Assembly (NCBI GenBank): GCA_029204225.1
Contig: CM055106.1
Coordinates: 2,104,738-2,168,737, forward strand
DNA length: 64,000 nucleotides
Origin: Diphasiastrum complanatum
Taxonomy: Eukaryota; Streptophyta; Lycopodiopsida; Lycopodiales; Lycopodiaceae
Direction: 5' to 3'
The position numbers and the translations under genes are program-made. The notes under the pieces were generated by a model that saw nothing but the letters and a program-made list of their open reading frames with translations, did no database searches and had not been told where the DNA came from. Positions 37,324 to 48,074 of the stretch are shown here, one piece after another (position 1 is the stretch's first letter; every line of letters starts with the position of its first letter).

Positions 37324-37890
37324 TTGCCGATAGTCATAGTACCCAAAAAGAACTACAAAATGCAAATTTGTGTGAACCTGAAGACGCTGTATGCGGTGAC
37401 AAAGAAAGATCATTTTCCCTTACCTTTCACGGAAAGTGTTTTGGACCGAGTAGCAGGAGTAGAAGTTTACAGTTTTCTGGATGACTTTAGCGGCTACAAC
37501 CAAGTCAAAATAGCGCTAGGACAATCAGGACAAGACAACATTCGCCATCGAATGGGGAACCTATGCCTAAAGGTGATGTCGTTTGGACTTTACAATGTCC
37601 CAAGCACCTTTCAATGAGTTATCCAAATAGCATTCAAAGAGCATCTACAGAAATTTTTGGATATCTTCTTGGACGATCTATGCATGCATGGGCCGAGAAC
37701 TCAAAACACCTATCCAACTTGAAAAAAGTGTTGAAGCAATGCCATGAATATCAGATCTCCTTGAATCTAGAAAAGTGTCAATTTTGGTTGACACATGGCC
37801 TGATATTGGGCCACATAGTATCAAGACACAAAATCGCCACTGATCTATCCAAGATCATTGTTGATCTGCCACAACCATGGACGATTCGTG
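37324..37890 (+). pseudogene. Ty3/gypsy RT fragment (chimera copy 2)
   Basis: Longer than copy 1: VIVPKKN, ICVNLKTL, TKKDHFPLPFTESVLDRVAG, YSFLDDFSGYNQVKIA, MSFGLYNVPSTFQ, FLDIFLDDLCMHG (the catalytic xxDD), then in shifted frames NLKKVLKQCHEYQISLNLEKCQFW and ILGHIVSRH, the standard end of the gypsy RT palm and thumb. Several stops. The remaining pol is missing, and the coiled-coil ORF follows. Confidence 0.92.
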
Positions 37891-37899
37891 GTGTATATG

Positions 37900-38837
37900 T
37901 TTCATACCGGTCGGGGGGCCACGGACATGACATCAGCCTACCAAATCTTGGAAACTTTTGTCTAGGATGCGATAGCGACCAGAACTATATTGGAGGGTCG
38001 CATATTGGAACTAGCTACAAGCAACACGAAGCTGCGAGCGGAGATCACCCAACTCCAGTACTGGGACCTATAGATAGCTCAACAACACGAGCTAGCAAAG
38101 AAGAAAGAAGTGCAAAAACTGAAGAAACACAAAGACGATCTCCCAAGGTACATCAAGGACCTCCCCAAATCTGCAATAGATGCCCAAGCAACCATCCAGG
38201 AGATCCAGAAGCAAGCCGGAATGTCTCGTTCTGTCGCTCCGGGCTCAACTACAAGTATATGAAACGGAAAATCAACGCTTGGAAGCGGAGGTACAAGTCC
38301 TACAAGATGAAAAGACTATCTGGCTAACTCAACCAATCCTTGCCAATTGATCTCTCACACAAGCTGAGATGGATCTTCTCACACAGCAGGTGCAAATCTA
38401 CCGTCAAACGCTCAACAGCTACCAAGTAGAGTTCGACCAGTACCAAAGGAGCGCCCTACAAGAGCTGGCACAGGCAAAGAGCGCCCTCGAGGGATGCCAA
38501 CGCCACATGGAACAACAATTCCAACCAGCCCCAATGGTAATTCCATCGCCACCCACATTAGAAACTATGATGAACAAATCCAACCAAGACAAAGACAAGC
38601 AAGTAGCGGGGCTAGAAATTCAGGATCAAGTAGAGGCCAGTGGACAAGACCAGGGACCCTAGACAAGCAACAAATCAGAACCCAGGCCAAGAAAAGTGCC
38701 CAACATCATCATCTCAAGGCTCTCGATCTATCTCTGCCAACTGTGCCTTTGGTCGATCAAAGTCTGTAGAGGATAAATTCAATGACTTTTTAGTCCAACG
38801 TCCCTACGAGTGGGGGTATTCCCATGTAAAGAAATAA
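37900..38837 (+). pseudogene. Coiled-coil ORF (copy 2)
   Basis: Reads MTSAYQILETFV, LEGRILELATSNTKLRAEITQLQ, stop, AQQHELAKKKEVQKLKKHKDDL, IQEIQKQAGMSRS, then after a frame change ENQRLEAEVQVLQDEKTIWL, a stop, QAEMDLLTQQVQIYRQTL, LQELAQAKSALEGCQRH and the C-terminus EDKFNDFLVQRPYEWGYSHVKK at 38,835. Leu/Ile spacing suggests a long coiled coil. It lacks the Pro-rich N-terminus kept in copy 1. Unknown family. Confidence 0.65.
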
Positions 38838-38840
38838 ATT

Positions 38841-39500
38841 TGTCAGAAAAAGTAGAAATAAGTTGCAAGGGTCGTGGTATCCTGCGTGCATAAGCCCATG
38901 GCCAAATGAGCACTTGTAAATAATTATTTTTGAAATAAACTTGACTTTGGGCAATGTAATTAAAATATTATTAAAAGGCCAAAGTTTAAACTGAACTTAA
39001 GTTCATAAATTTTTGTAATTAGTCAAAAGTCAAATGGTGGTAGGTGGAGTGTGCTTCTTCCTACACCATTGATTAGTTTGTGTTTCTTGTGAAGGGTGTG
39101 GATTTTAATTCCACATTCTTTGAAGTAGCCAATAAGAAGCAAGGGGCAAGGGCCACCCCAAACATAAAAAGACACCTATTGTATACCATTTTACATGTTT
39201 ATTGGAGAGGAGGAGACTCTACTATTTTGAGAGCTCAAGCATCCTTCAGTACTATTCTTGCATGCTCTCGCTTTTTCATTGTATTTGCTATGATATCCAT
39301 TTGCCATTTTTCTTGCTTTCTAATAGTTAAAAGTTTCTCAATTAGCATGCTAGGATGAGCACATGAACTAACCTCTCCAATCTTGATGTGTTAGTATTAG
39401 TGAAAGTAGAGTTAGAAGTGGGGTAGTGTTAAAGTAGAGTTAGGAAGCATCTAAACTAGCAACTGAGTATAGTTACGAATCTATCCTTGTGTTCTAATTT
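38841..39500 (+). repeat. Gypsy LTR, 3'-truncated (left arm)
   Basis: Homologous to 26,891 onward. The end CACCCTACA is missing: after CTTGTGTTCTAA the sequence passes into a fragment of repeat R3 (39,501-39,568). The right arm has the same junction (50,267), so truncation predates the inverted duplication. Confidence 0.85.
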
Positions 39501-39568
39501 ATACAGGGGGCGAAAGGCCTGCCCAAGGGCATTTTGCTTTGGGAGTTGGCTGACGAGGACAAAAGCCC
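39501..39568 (-). repeat. R3 fragment flanking the duplicated N0 LTR
   Basis: Reverse complement of 50,197-50,266: GGGGGCGGAAGG-like sequence, then GGGCATTTTGCTTTGGGAG. Ends AGCCC, the complement of the N0 target duplication GGGCT. Confidence 0.9.
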
Positions 39569-39983
39569 TGTTAGAAATCAATGATAAACTTCATTGTTAC
39601 TGTGTACGATGCACATTAATGTTGACAACTGTGACCAGCTGTCAACAACCGTAGGCTAGTCTATTAGTCTACTTGTAGGGTTTCTCTCTCTATCAGGGTT
39701 CAGGATTTATTTGTACATTTTACATTTTGTATGAGTTAGTGTGATAGAGTGACAGTTTACGATGCACATTAATGTTGACAGCTGTGACCAGCTATCAATA
39801 GCCGTAGGCTAGTCTATTAGTCTACTCGTAGGTTTTCTCTCTCTATCAGGATTCAGGGTTTATTTGTACATTTTACATTCTGTATGAGTTAGTGTGATAG
39901 AGTGACAATACGTGTTCTTCTTCCACCTTCTTGTGGTGATTGCTTATGGTGAATGCTTCATGTTGCATATCTAATTCTTGACA
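39569..39983 (+). repeat. Duplicated N0 5' LTR (left arm)
   Basis: 415 bp, TGTTAGAAATCA to TTCTTGACA, with the same internal 153-bp duplication as the N0 LTRs. In its variable region near the start it resembles the N0 5' LTR (GTTGTTGACAG, GTACACA) more than the 3' LTR, as expected if it was copied from the 5' end. Confidence 0.93.
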
Positions 39984-40365
39984 TGGTATCAGAGCAGCGA
40001 TAGTCCTGCGTGCGTGATCAGTGGATACAGGTTGTCACAAGCTCGACAACGAAGTGAGAAAGTCCTTCACGGGAGGTGAAAGCTTGGAGAGACAAAAACG
40101 GCTGGAAGAAATTCTTCTTTAGTGTATTTTGTAGGGTTGGAGCTCAGAATCATCAGTGGGGAACGAAAGCACAGTCCTGGAGGCATTAGAAAGGCCAGGG
40201 CAACATCAGACAGATTGAAAATTTGTTGAGTGGGGGAGATTTTGACAATACTTCCTAGTTATTGTGGAAAGTGCTATTTGTGTGAGAGGTTTAACAAGAA
40301 ATCTCTCATTAGTCTGTTTGGAGTACCGCAAATCACACTAGATAGTGTCTAGTACTACCATTCAG
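39984..40365 (+). other. N0 primer site and truncated leader (left arm)
   Basis: Intact TGGTATCAGAGC at 39,984-39,995, then leader sequence matching 49,410-49,779 in inverted orientation. It stops at 40,365, so no gag or pol follows. Confidence 0.9.
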
Positions 40366-40974
40366 AACCCATTTGGTGTTTGGGGTGCTAATTGGCGAAT
40401 CACCCTTGGATAAGAGGTGTCCTTAGGATTAAGGGTAGGTTCCTTTAGATTACAGTACTAGTGTCAATGGATAAGGGCAGGTAGGTGACTATGCCTTTAA
40501 ATTACGATACTAGTGTCCATGGATAAGGGCAGGTAGGTGACTCTTCCTTGGTTGTAGGTATGGAACCTAATGAGGTGTTAGGAGGACCCTACCTTGGGTG
40601 TTGGTCATTTTCCTAAACCTTGGGCCTCAACTTTGAGCCACAATTACATAATTGGCCACACTCAAATTTGAGTGATTTTTCACAAGTAACTCTTGTAGAG
40701 ATTTCTTGAGGTCCAATCTGGGTCAGAACTCACTGTGGATGTCTCTGTGAGAGTTTATGAATGTTTGGTAGCTGATCCATAAGTTTAATTGATTTTTACC
40801 TCTATTTTTGGTGTTTTTTCTTGAGATCATCAAATCGGATCTTCATTTTTGTAGTCTAAGGTGCCTGACACCAATCTGCTACCGTTTTTATCACATCTAG
40901 ATCTAGATTTCACTTGGATCTTACTAGATCTTGCTTGATTTGTCCAAATCTTGCCGGATCATAATGAATCTTGA
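40366..40974. other. Unique spacer DNA with 52-bp tandem duplication
   Basis: Between the left-arm edge and repeat R3. Contains a two-copy tandem repeat (about 40,448-40,551) with TACTAGTGTC.ATGGATAAGGGCAGGTAGG. Several AGATCT words occur near 40,905-40,945. No gene recognised. Confidence 0.7.
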
Positions 40975-41395
40975 TGGATGTTGCAATATAGCATCAAATG
41001 AAAAGGAATTATAGACCCATTTGAGTCGGCCCACTCATTGGAATGAACGTATGGGAACTTATTCTAAATTGTATGGTAAGGCACTAGTGATTGCTGGCAA
41101 AAGGCTTGCAAATTGATTTCATTGTAGCTTTAAAATAAAGTTTGATATGACAACTTGGAGTCCACCAAATAGACAAAATTTCTAATGATTGTTTTGAAGA
41201 GTGTCCCTATGTTGTCAAGTTACAAAGTGCAACTTTAAAGCTTTATACACATAGATTCTCACTCGAATTTGCATCCGACAACTAACATACATATGCTAAT
41301 TGGAATTCGTGAAAGACAACTAATACTTTGTGATTATGACTAGAAGGCCCATGGCCCTTGGGCCTTCCGCCCTAGTGTCGTGGCGCCCTAGGGCT
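40975..41395 (+). repeat. Repeat R3, copy A, left part
   Basis: Matches 57,768-58,181 and 62,745-63,155. Landmarks: ATAGACCCATTTGAG, GAATGAACGTATGGGAAC, GGCCCATGGCCCTTGGGCC. Interrupted at GGGCT by N0; the rest of the copy continues at 50,202. Confidence 0.9.
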
Positions 41396-41810
41396 TGTCA
41401 AGAATTAGATATGCAACATCAAGCATTCACCATAAGCAATCACCACAAGAAGGTGGAAGAAGAACACGTACTTTCACTCTATCACACTAACTCATACAGA
41501 ATGTCAAATGTACAAATAAACCCTGAACCTTGATAGAGAGAGAAAACCTACGAGTAGACTAATCGACTAGCCTACGGCTATTGACAACTGGTCACAACTG
41601 TCAACATTAATGTGCATCGTAAACTGTCACTTTATCACACTAACTCATACAGAATGTAAAATGTACAAATAAACCCTGAACCTTGAAAGAGAGAGATAAT
41701 CTACGAGTAGACTAATAGACTAGCCTACGGCTATTGACAGCTGGTCACAGCTATCAACATTAATGTGCATCATAAACAGTGACAATGAAGTTTATCATTG
41801 ATTTCTAACA
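41396..41810 (-). repeat. N0 3' LTR
   Basis: 415 bp with TGT...ACA ends. Contains two tandem copies of a 153-bp unit starting TCACTCTATCACACTAACTC (41,474 and 41,627). On the minus strand it is preceded by ATTGAGGGAGAG, the polypurine tract. Confidence 0.95.
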
Positions 41811-42419
41811 CTCTCCCTCAATGATAACATTAATTTTTCTATCCCTAATAGAGTATGAAACCTCTCAAATTTACATCTACCTAATGAATTAGTAAAAATA
41901 TATGTCTTTTGATCTTCAGATTTACAAAAAACAAGATTAATGGCTACATCAAGAATTTTATCTCGAACAAAATGGTAGTGTATTTCGATGTGCTTGGTTC
42001 GAGCATGTAAAACTGGATTTTTGGCAAGGTGAATGCAGCTTTGATTATCGCAAGATATAGTAGTCGCATCCACTTGTGGTTGACCTAAATCCACAAGCAA
42101 TCTTCGTAACCATATCGCTTCTTGTGTAGCATTGCTGAGTGTTCTATATTCAGCTTCCGTCGATGATAAGCCTATTGTAGGTTGCTTTTTGCTGCTCCAT
42201 GAAATTGCAGCTGTACCATAACTGAATGTATGACCACTTGTAGATCCTGTATCATCAATATTACCTGCCCAATCGGCATCTGTATAACCTACCAACATTG
42301 GCGTTTCAGACTGATCATACTTCAAACCAAAATTCAATGTCCCTCGAATGTATCTGAGAATACGTTTAGCAGACTTCCAGTGTGCTTGATTAGGATCTTG
42401 CATAAATTGACTAACAACA
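41811..42419 (-). pseudogene. N0 RNase H, C-terminal part
   Basis: Copia RNase H: QFMQDPNQAHWKSAKRILRY, GYTDADWAGNIDDTGSTSG, SWSSKKQPTIGLSSTEAEY, EAIWLRRLLVDLGQPQ, CDNQSCIHLAKNPVLHARTKHIEIHYHFVRD. The catalytic acidic residues of DADWAG and STEAEY are visible. This part is open from the N1 insertion point to a stop inside the LTR edge (41,795). It joins 46,849 onward when N1 is ignored. Confidence 0.95.
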
Positions 42420-42424
42420 CCAAC

Positions 42425-43160
42425 TGTGAAGAATTGAAAAAGATTATCTATGTTAGATATAGGGGTCTTATGTTTTTTACATCAAGCATTTAGGTGTAGG
42501 ATGTTGATAGGTACAAATTTGGCATAGATGGCAAATTATGCATTTCCACTTGTAATGCCACTATTGAGCCAAAATAGAGTAAGAGGCTAAACTCGTGCCA
42601 ATTAGAGTGTAGACAAGTGTAATGCCTTTGTTTGATGAATCCTAAGAGGTCCAATAGGATTTAGAGGTGGAATCATGTGAGGTCCAATAGGAATTTGAGG
42701 TGTGCTTGAATATAGTCCAATAGAATCAAGAGGTGCATGGATCAATAGTCCAATAGGATTAAGAGGTGACAAAGTGTGGTCCAATCATAGCTAGGCATAG
42801 TGGTAGCTCGTGGATCTACTAGTATCATTGTACTCCTCATTTTGGATCTAATTGATTTGGTGATTGTGTGGATTTTGAGTGTTATTGGATTTCTAGCTTT
42901 CTCTCTCTACCCGAGACCTCATGATGGTTTTTCTCTCAATACCCAAGGAGAACAGCCTGTTTTTATTTAGAATAATTTTTTAATACTTCCCACATGTGTG
43001 AGTGAGAGTTGGAAGTGATTTAATGCATGTAGTAGTGTGTTTTTGCCATAGGATCTAAGATTGATCTTGAATCTCAATCTAGTCTTGATCTTGGTGCATC
43101 TACACACCTTAGGAGATCACAAGTACATGTTGTGGACAATCCACACGTGTGAAATCAACA
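42425..43160 (+). repeat. N1 5' LTR
   Basis: 736 bp, TGTGAAGAATTG to CACACGTGTGAAATCAACA. A block of about 330 bp (42,512-42,840) rich in GTCCAATAGGAT-like words is absent from the 405-bp LTR at 12,893-13,297. A G-box palindrome sits 9 bp from the LTR end. Confidence 0.96.
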
Positions 43161-43172
43161 TGGTATCAGAGC
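43161..43172 (+). other. N1 primer binding site
   Basis: TGGTATCAGAGC immediately after the LTR, the tRNA-Met-type copia primer site. Confidence 0.95.
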
Positions 43173-43830
43173 CTACCTAAGATTGCTATCTTGTTCAATT
43201 TTGAATCAAAAGAGATCAAAAGGACATTGATTGGGTCTGACTTGGTACTGTACAGAATCAGGTTCTCAGACACGTGTGAGGAACATCCAATTTTAGTTTA
43301 GAAGTTCTCTCTCTCATGCTTGATCCATTTATCTTGCTTGATAGCTTGTTTTGAAGCTATTTTTGTCTAGTTTTTTATGCGATCAGTTTCATTCCATTTG
43401 GTTGAGCCAATTAGAAGTTATAAGCATTTGAAGAGGGTTAGGTAGGGCACCTAGACCTGTTTTGAGATCAAGAGATTGCTTGGTTGATCCAAAATCACAG
43501 TTGCATGCTTACCAATCTCATCTATATGTGATCTAGGCACTATTTTGATATTTTAGCCATTTTGTTTCATGCAATATCATTGTATTTGAGTCAAATTTGG
43601 TTTCTTAGTCTACTTCACACGTGCTAAGAGTGTTTGATCCTAACTTTGCCTATACTCCATCATTTGATGTGAAATAGATCTTGTTTTAGAGAGATTTGTG
43701 TAGCTAGTGAGAATCAATTCACAAATAGTTGCAAGATCTTTCATAGGAGGAGATAGTACTCTATTATTGGATCCTATTGAGAGTGTGTAGCAACATTTAT
43801 TGTTCATTATTTGAGTTTTCTTTACTTCAA

Positions 43831-44405
43831 ATGTCTTCAATGGGTTCATCCTTGTTGGAACCAAGTGAAAGGTTGACCACTTCAAACTATTCAATTTGAA
43901 AAATGAGGATGGAGTCCATCTTGATCCTTCAAGATGTGATGGACATAGTTCTTGGCCTTGAATAAGAACCACAAGTTCTTCAAGAGGTTCAAAAATACAA
44001 AAAGAGAACTAGGATGGCTCTCCACTACATTAAGATGAATGTCTCTAATGAGATATTGAGGGAGATAGGTACTTGTACATCAGCCAAAGAAGCTTAGGAT
44101 TGTCTTAAGACTATCTATGAGACTAAGAATACCTCTATGCTTCTCACTCTTAGTAATCGAATCTTTCAAAGTATCCAAAAGCGTGATGAGAGTGCATCTA
44201 GTTATGTTTTGAGAGTAAAGGATATTCATAGAGAACTTGCTTGTATCGGTAATTCCATCAATCAAAATGAGCTAGTTCAAGTCATTCTCAATGGATTGAG
44301 AAGTGAATTTGATAACCTTGTCTAATCCTATGCCATCAAGGAGAAGCTACCAAGTTTGGATGCTCTCCAAAGTGTGCTAATTTCAGAAGAATCAAGACAA
44401 AAGTA
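43831..44405 (+). pseudogene. N1 gag
   Basis: Likely start ATG at 43,831 (MSSMGSSLLEPSERL). Gag features: SNYSI-stop-KMRMESIL (TGG to TGA), LQDVMDIVLGLE, KYKKRTRMALHYIKMNVSNEIL, TSAKEA, LKTIYE, then SNRIFQSIQKRDESASSYVLRVKDIHREL and VQVILNGLRSEFDNLV. At least four in-frame stops. Gag then jumps near 44,405 into the linker before RT (SPRRSMRDRSEPKRLSYVDKGKQ), so zinc knuckle, protease and integrase are deleted. Confidence 0.9.
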
Positions 44406-44419
44406 CAAGCTCTTGACTC

Positions 44420-46091
44420 TCCTCGGATTTTCTCACCAAGAAGATCCATGAGAGATAGATCCGAGCCTAAGAGGCTCTCATATGTTGACAAAGGCAAACA
44501 AGTGGATCTTGATTCTACTAATTATGTTTTTTATGTCTCTCATGAAAAGCCAAAGAATGTACAAGAGGCACTCAATACGTAGGAGTGGTATGATGCCATG
44601 AAGCAAGAGTATGATGCATTGAGCACCAACAATACTTGGGAGCTTGTGGATCCTCCATCCAACAAGCATGTGATTGGTTGCAAGTGGGTATTTTGGATCA
44701 AGTTCAATCATGATGGCACCATCAACAAGTATAAAGCAAGATTATGTGCCAAAGGATTTGCTCAAATCCATGGCCTTGATTATGAGAAGACCTTTGCACT
44801 CGTTGCAAAGATGGTGACAATAAGAATTCTTATTTCTCTTGCTTGTTTCTTTAAGTGGAAGGTGTTCCAATTAGATGTATCCAATGCTTTTCTAAATGGT
44901 TATCTTGAGGAGGAGATCTATATGGAACAACCTCAAGGATTCATCAAGGATGAGTCCAAAAAAAGTGTGCTTGCTCTTCAAAAGTCTTTATGGACTCAAG
45001 CAAGCACCAAGATCATGGTATTCAAGACTTAATTCTTTTCTTATCTCACTAGGCTTTACTCTTAGTGACTATGATCCTTCCATGTATCTAAAGTTTGTTG
45101 ATAGCATTATTGTCATTCTTCTAATTTATGTTGATGACATTATTCTTTGTGGAAGTTGTATCAAGCTAGTTGATGAAACTAAGCTAGCACTTGGATGTGA
45201 GTTTAAAATGCAAGATCTAGGAGAGATACATTACATCCTAGGCCTAGAAATTGATTTTTATGAAAATCATGTCTTTATATGCCAATCTAGATATGCTCAC
45301 TCTATGTTGAAAAAATCCCATATGGAAAATTCTAAGAGCATATATATTCCAATGGAGCAAATTGAAAAAGATCCTAATAAAGGTGATGAAAGATCCTTTG
45401 AGGACATCACACTTTTTAGGAGTCTTGTAGGCTCATTGATTTGGCTTACCATTACTAGGCCCGATCTAAGTTTTTGTGTGCACAAATTGAGTCAATTTAT
45501 GCAAGATCCTAAGATCCATCATTGGAAGATGGCCAAGATATTCTAAGATATGTATCTTCATCTTGTGATTATGGTCTACTTTATAAAAGTGAAGATATAT
45601 CCATTGTTGGCTACTCGGATTCGGACATTGCAAGTGACAAGATGGATCGAAAGTCTATTAGTGCATACACTATTTTTCTTGGAGGCAATCTAATATCTTG
45701 GCTTTCCAAAAAGCAAGATACTATATCTCTCTCTTCATGTAAGGCCAAGTACAAAGCACTCAGTACAACTACCAAAGATGTGCTTTGGATCAAGAGGTTA
45801 TTAATGGAGCTAAAGTGCATCAAGGAAGATGATCTACCAATGATCAAATGTGATAACATCTCGGCCCAAGCTCTTGCCAATAATCTCATATTTCATGCAA
45901 GAAGCAAGCACATAGAAGTGGCACACCATTTTGTGAGAGAAAAGCTTATTGGAGGAGAAATCTATTTGGAGCATGTCAACTCGTCCTCTTGTATTGTCGA
46001 TCTACTCACCAAGTCTTTGAGCAAAAGTGCCTTCATCAAGCATAGATCTAATCTTGGAGTTATATCAAGATCAATGCCTAAATCTTCATAG
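44420..46091 (+). pseudogene. N1 RT-RNase H
   Basis: Order: NNTWELVDPPSNKHVIGCKWVF, KARLCAKGFAQIHGLDYEKTFALVAKM, FLNGYLEEEIYM, SLYGLKQAPRSWYSRL, LIYVDDIILCG (catalytic YVDD), TRPDLSFCVHKLSQFM, SDSDIASDKMDRKS, SLSSCKAKYKAL (the catalytic Glu of EAEY changed to Lys), KHIEVAHHFVREKL and a stop at 46,089. Frameshifts: extra A residues in an A-run near 44,960 and a break near 45,530; TAG at 44,580. Close to elements A and C. Confidence 0.95.
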
Positions 46092-46109
46092 ATAATTTTT
46101 TAGGAGGAG

Positions 46110-46843
46110 TGTGAAGAATTGAGAAAGATTATCTATGTTAGATATAGGGGTCTTATGTTTTTTACATCAAGCATCTAGGTGTAGGATGTTGATAGGAACA
46201 AATTTGGCATAGATGGCAAATCATGCATTTCCACTTGTAATGCCACTATTGAGCCAAAATAGAGTAAGAGGCTAAACTCGTGCCAATTAGAGTGTAGACA
46301 AGTGTAATGCCTTTGTTTGATGAATTCTAAGAGGTCCAATAGGATTTAGAGGTGGAACCATGTGAGGTCCAATAGGAATTTGAGGTGTGCTTGAATATAG
46401 TCCAATAGAATTAAGAGGTGCATGGATCAATGGTCCAATAGGATTAAGAGGTGACAAAGTGTGTTCCAATCATAGTTAAGCATAGTGGTATCTCGTGGAT
46501 CTACTAGTATCATTGTACTCCTCATTTTGGATCTAATGATTTGGTGATTGTGTGGATTTTGAGTGTTATTGGATTTCTAGCTTTCTCTCTCTACCCGAGA
46601 GCTCATGATGGTTTTCTGTCTCTACCCAAGGAGAGTAGCTTGTTTTTACTTAGAATAATTTTTGAATACTTTCCACATGTGTGAGTGAGAGTTGGAAGTG
46701 ATTGAATGCATGTAGTAGTGTGTTTTTGCCATAGGATCTAAGATTGATCTTGAATCTCAATCTAGTCTTGATCTTGGTGCATCTACACACCTTAGGAGAT
46801 CACAAGTACATGTTGTGGACAATCCACACGTGTGAAATCAACA
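46110..46843 (+). repeat. N1 3' LTR
   Basis: 734 bp, preceded by the purine tract TTTTTAGGAGGAG. Ends at 46,843, before the CCAAC duplication. Confidence 0.96.
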
Positions 46844-46848
46844 CCAAC

Positions 46849-47180
46849 ATCATAAGAAATATCAGGTCGTGTGTGTGTCAAATAAATCAAACTACCCACC
46901 AGCTGTCGATACAAATAAGCATCCACTTTCTCAGATTCACCATATGCAGTAAGCTTCATGTTGACATCCATAGGTGTACTCAAAGACTTACAATCTTGCA
47001 TATTGAACTTATAAAGCAAATATCGTGCATATTTGCTTTGTGTAAGAAATACCATGTCTTCCTTTTGCCATACTTCAATGCCAAGACAATAGTGCATCAA
47101 TCCTAGATCACTCATGTCAAAAGCTTTGGAAAGATCTAATTTTATTTCATTAATTAAACTTTCAATACTTCCTGTTCGTT
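46849..47180 (-). pseudogene. N0 RT C-terminal part and start of RNase H
   Basis: Minus strand: INEIKLDLSKAFDMSDLGLMHYCLGIEV, FLTQSKYARYLLYKFNMQDCK, STPMDVNMKL, YRQLVGSLIYLTHTRPDISYDVG. The RT N-terminus and YVDD region are lost by a deletion that fuses this directly to the end of integrase near 47,180. Confidence 0.92.
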
Positions 47181-47650
47181 CATTTTTCATCAGGTACATG
47201 AGCGTAAGCATCACAACCAAATATTCGTAAATGAGAAACATTAGGTTTCTTTCCAATAAAAGCTTTGTAAGGTGTCTTGCCCTCCACGGACTTCGTAGGA
47301 CACCGATTCAAGATATGAGTAGCTGTGTTGCATGCTTCTGCCCAAAAAGTATTTGACAAACACTTGCTCTTAGGCGTTGCCCTAGCCATCTCCACAATGG
47401 ATCTGTTTTTTTGTTCTACAACTCCGTTCTGTTGTGGTGATTAGGGTGTAGTGGTTTGTCTCTTGACCCTTGATCCTTGCAAAAGTTTATAAACTCTGTT
47501 GAAAAATACTCACCGCCACCAATTGATCTGAGGGTCTTAATATAACAACCTGTTTGTTTTTCAACTAGAGCCTTGAACTCTCTAAACTTGGAAAAAGCAT
47601 CAGATTTCTTGCTTATGAAATAAATCCAGATATGTCTATTATAGTCATCA
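47180..47650 (-). pseudogene. N0 integrase
   Basis: Minus strand: [68 protein letters not shown] (catalytic Glu of the VVEQ block), NTFWAEACNTATHILNRCPTKSV, GKTPYKAFIGKKPNVSHLRIFGCDAYAHVP. One or two frame breaks near 47,400-47,450. The pre-integrase zinc region is deleted just upstream. Confidence 0.92.
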
Positions 47651-48074
47651 ATGAATGTGACAAAATAGTAACAAACTCAACCTTGAGTTGTTGATCAGCC
47701 ATCATCCCAACAGATAGTAGATTGTTAGCTAAGTCAGGTACATATTGCACATTACTTATATGCTTTATCTTCCCGTTGGCTAAGTTCACTGGTACCACTC
47801 CAACTCCTTTAACAGATAACAATTTGCCATCAGCTTGTCCAACTTCATCACCATTATCAGTTTTCTTGAGTTCTGAAAACCACTCTTTCCTTGAAGTCAT
47901 GTGCTTGGATGCACCACTATCAATGTACCAGGTATTCTTGGCTTCATCACTTGTCATTAATGCTATAATGAACAATTTTGAACTCTCACCTGTGTTATCT
48001 TCATATTGATCATCATCGTATTGATGTTGATCAGCATAATTTCTCGCTTGCCATTTGTCTTTTCTTTGTTCCAT
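47650..48074 (-). pseudogene. N0 protease
   Basis: Minus strand: NTWYIDSGASKHMTSRKEWF, with DSGA as the catalytic aspartyl-protease motif, then GVGVVPVNLANGKIKHISNVQYVPDLANNLLSVG. Open from about 48,074 and joined by deletion to the integrase core. Confidence 0.92.

Larger units (their letters stand above)
33134..40365. repeat. Left arm of giant inverted duplication
   Basis: Reverse complement of 49,410-57,656. Matching landmarks in order: 33,180 with 57,600; 33,963 with 55,540; 34,700 with 54,800; 36,660 with 52,790; 37,324 with 52,131; 38,837 with 50,921; 39,569 with 50,196; 40,365 with 49,410. The arms look roughly 90-95% alike by eye. The left arm is about 1 kb shorter, mainly because 55,690-56,980 has no counterpart. 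The inner edge is sharp (TTCAG), inside an N0 leader sequence. Confidence 0.92.
42425..46843 (+). mobile_element. Copia element N1 nested in N0, TSD CCAAC
   Basis: 4.4-kb element with two LTRs, primer site, gag and RT-RNase H, flanked by CCAAC at 42,420-42,424 and 46,844-46,848. It interrupts the N0 RNase H between ...YDVGV and VSQFMQ, which read on from one flank to the other. The two LTRs differ at about 25 of 735 positions by my count. Protease and integrase are missing, so it is an internal-deletion derivative. Confidence 0.96.
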
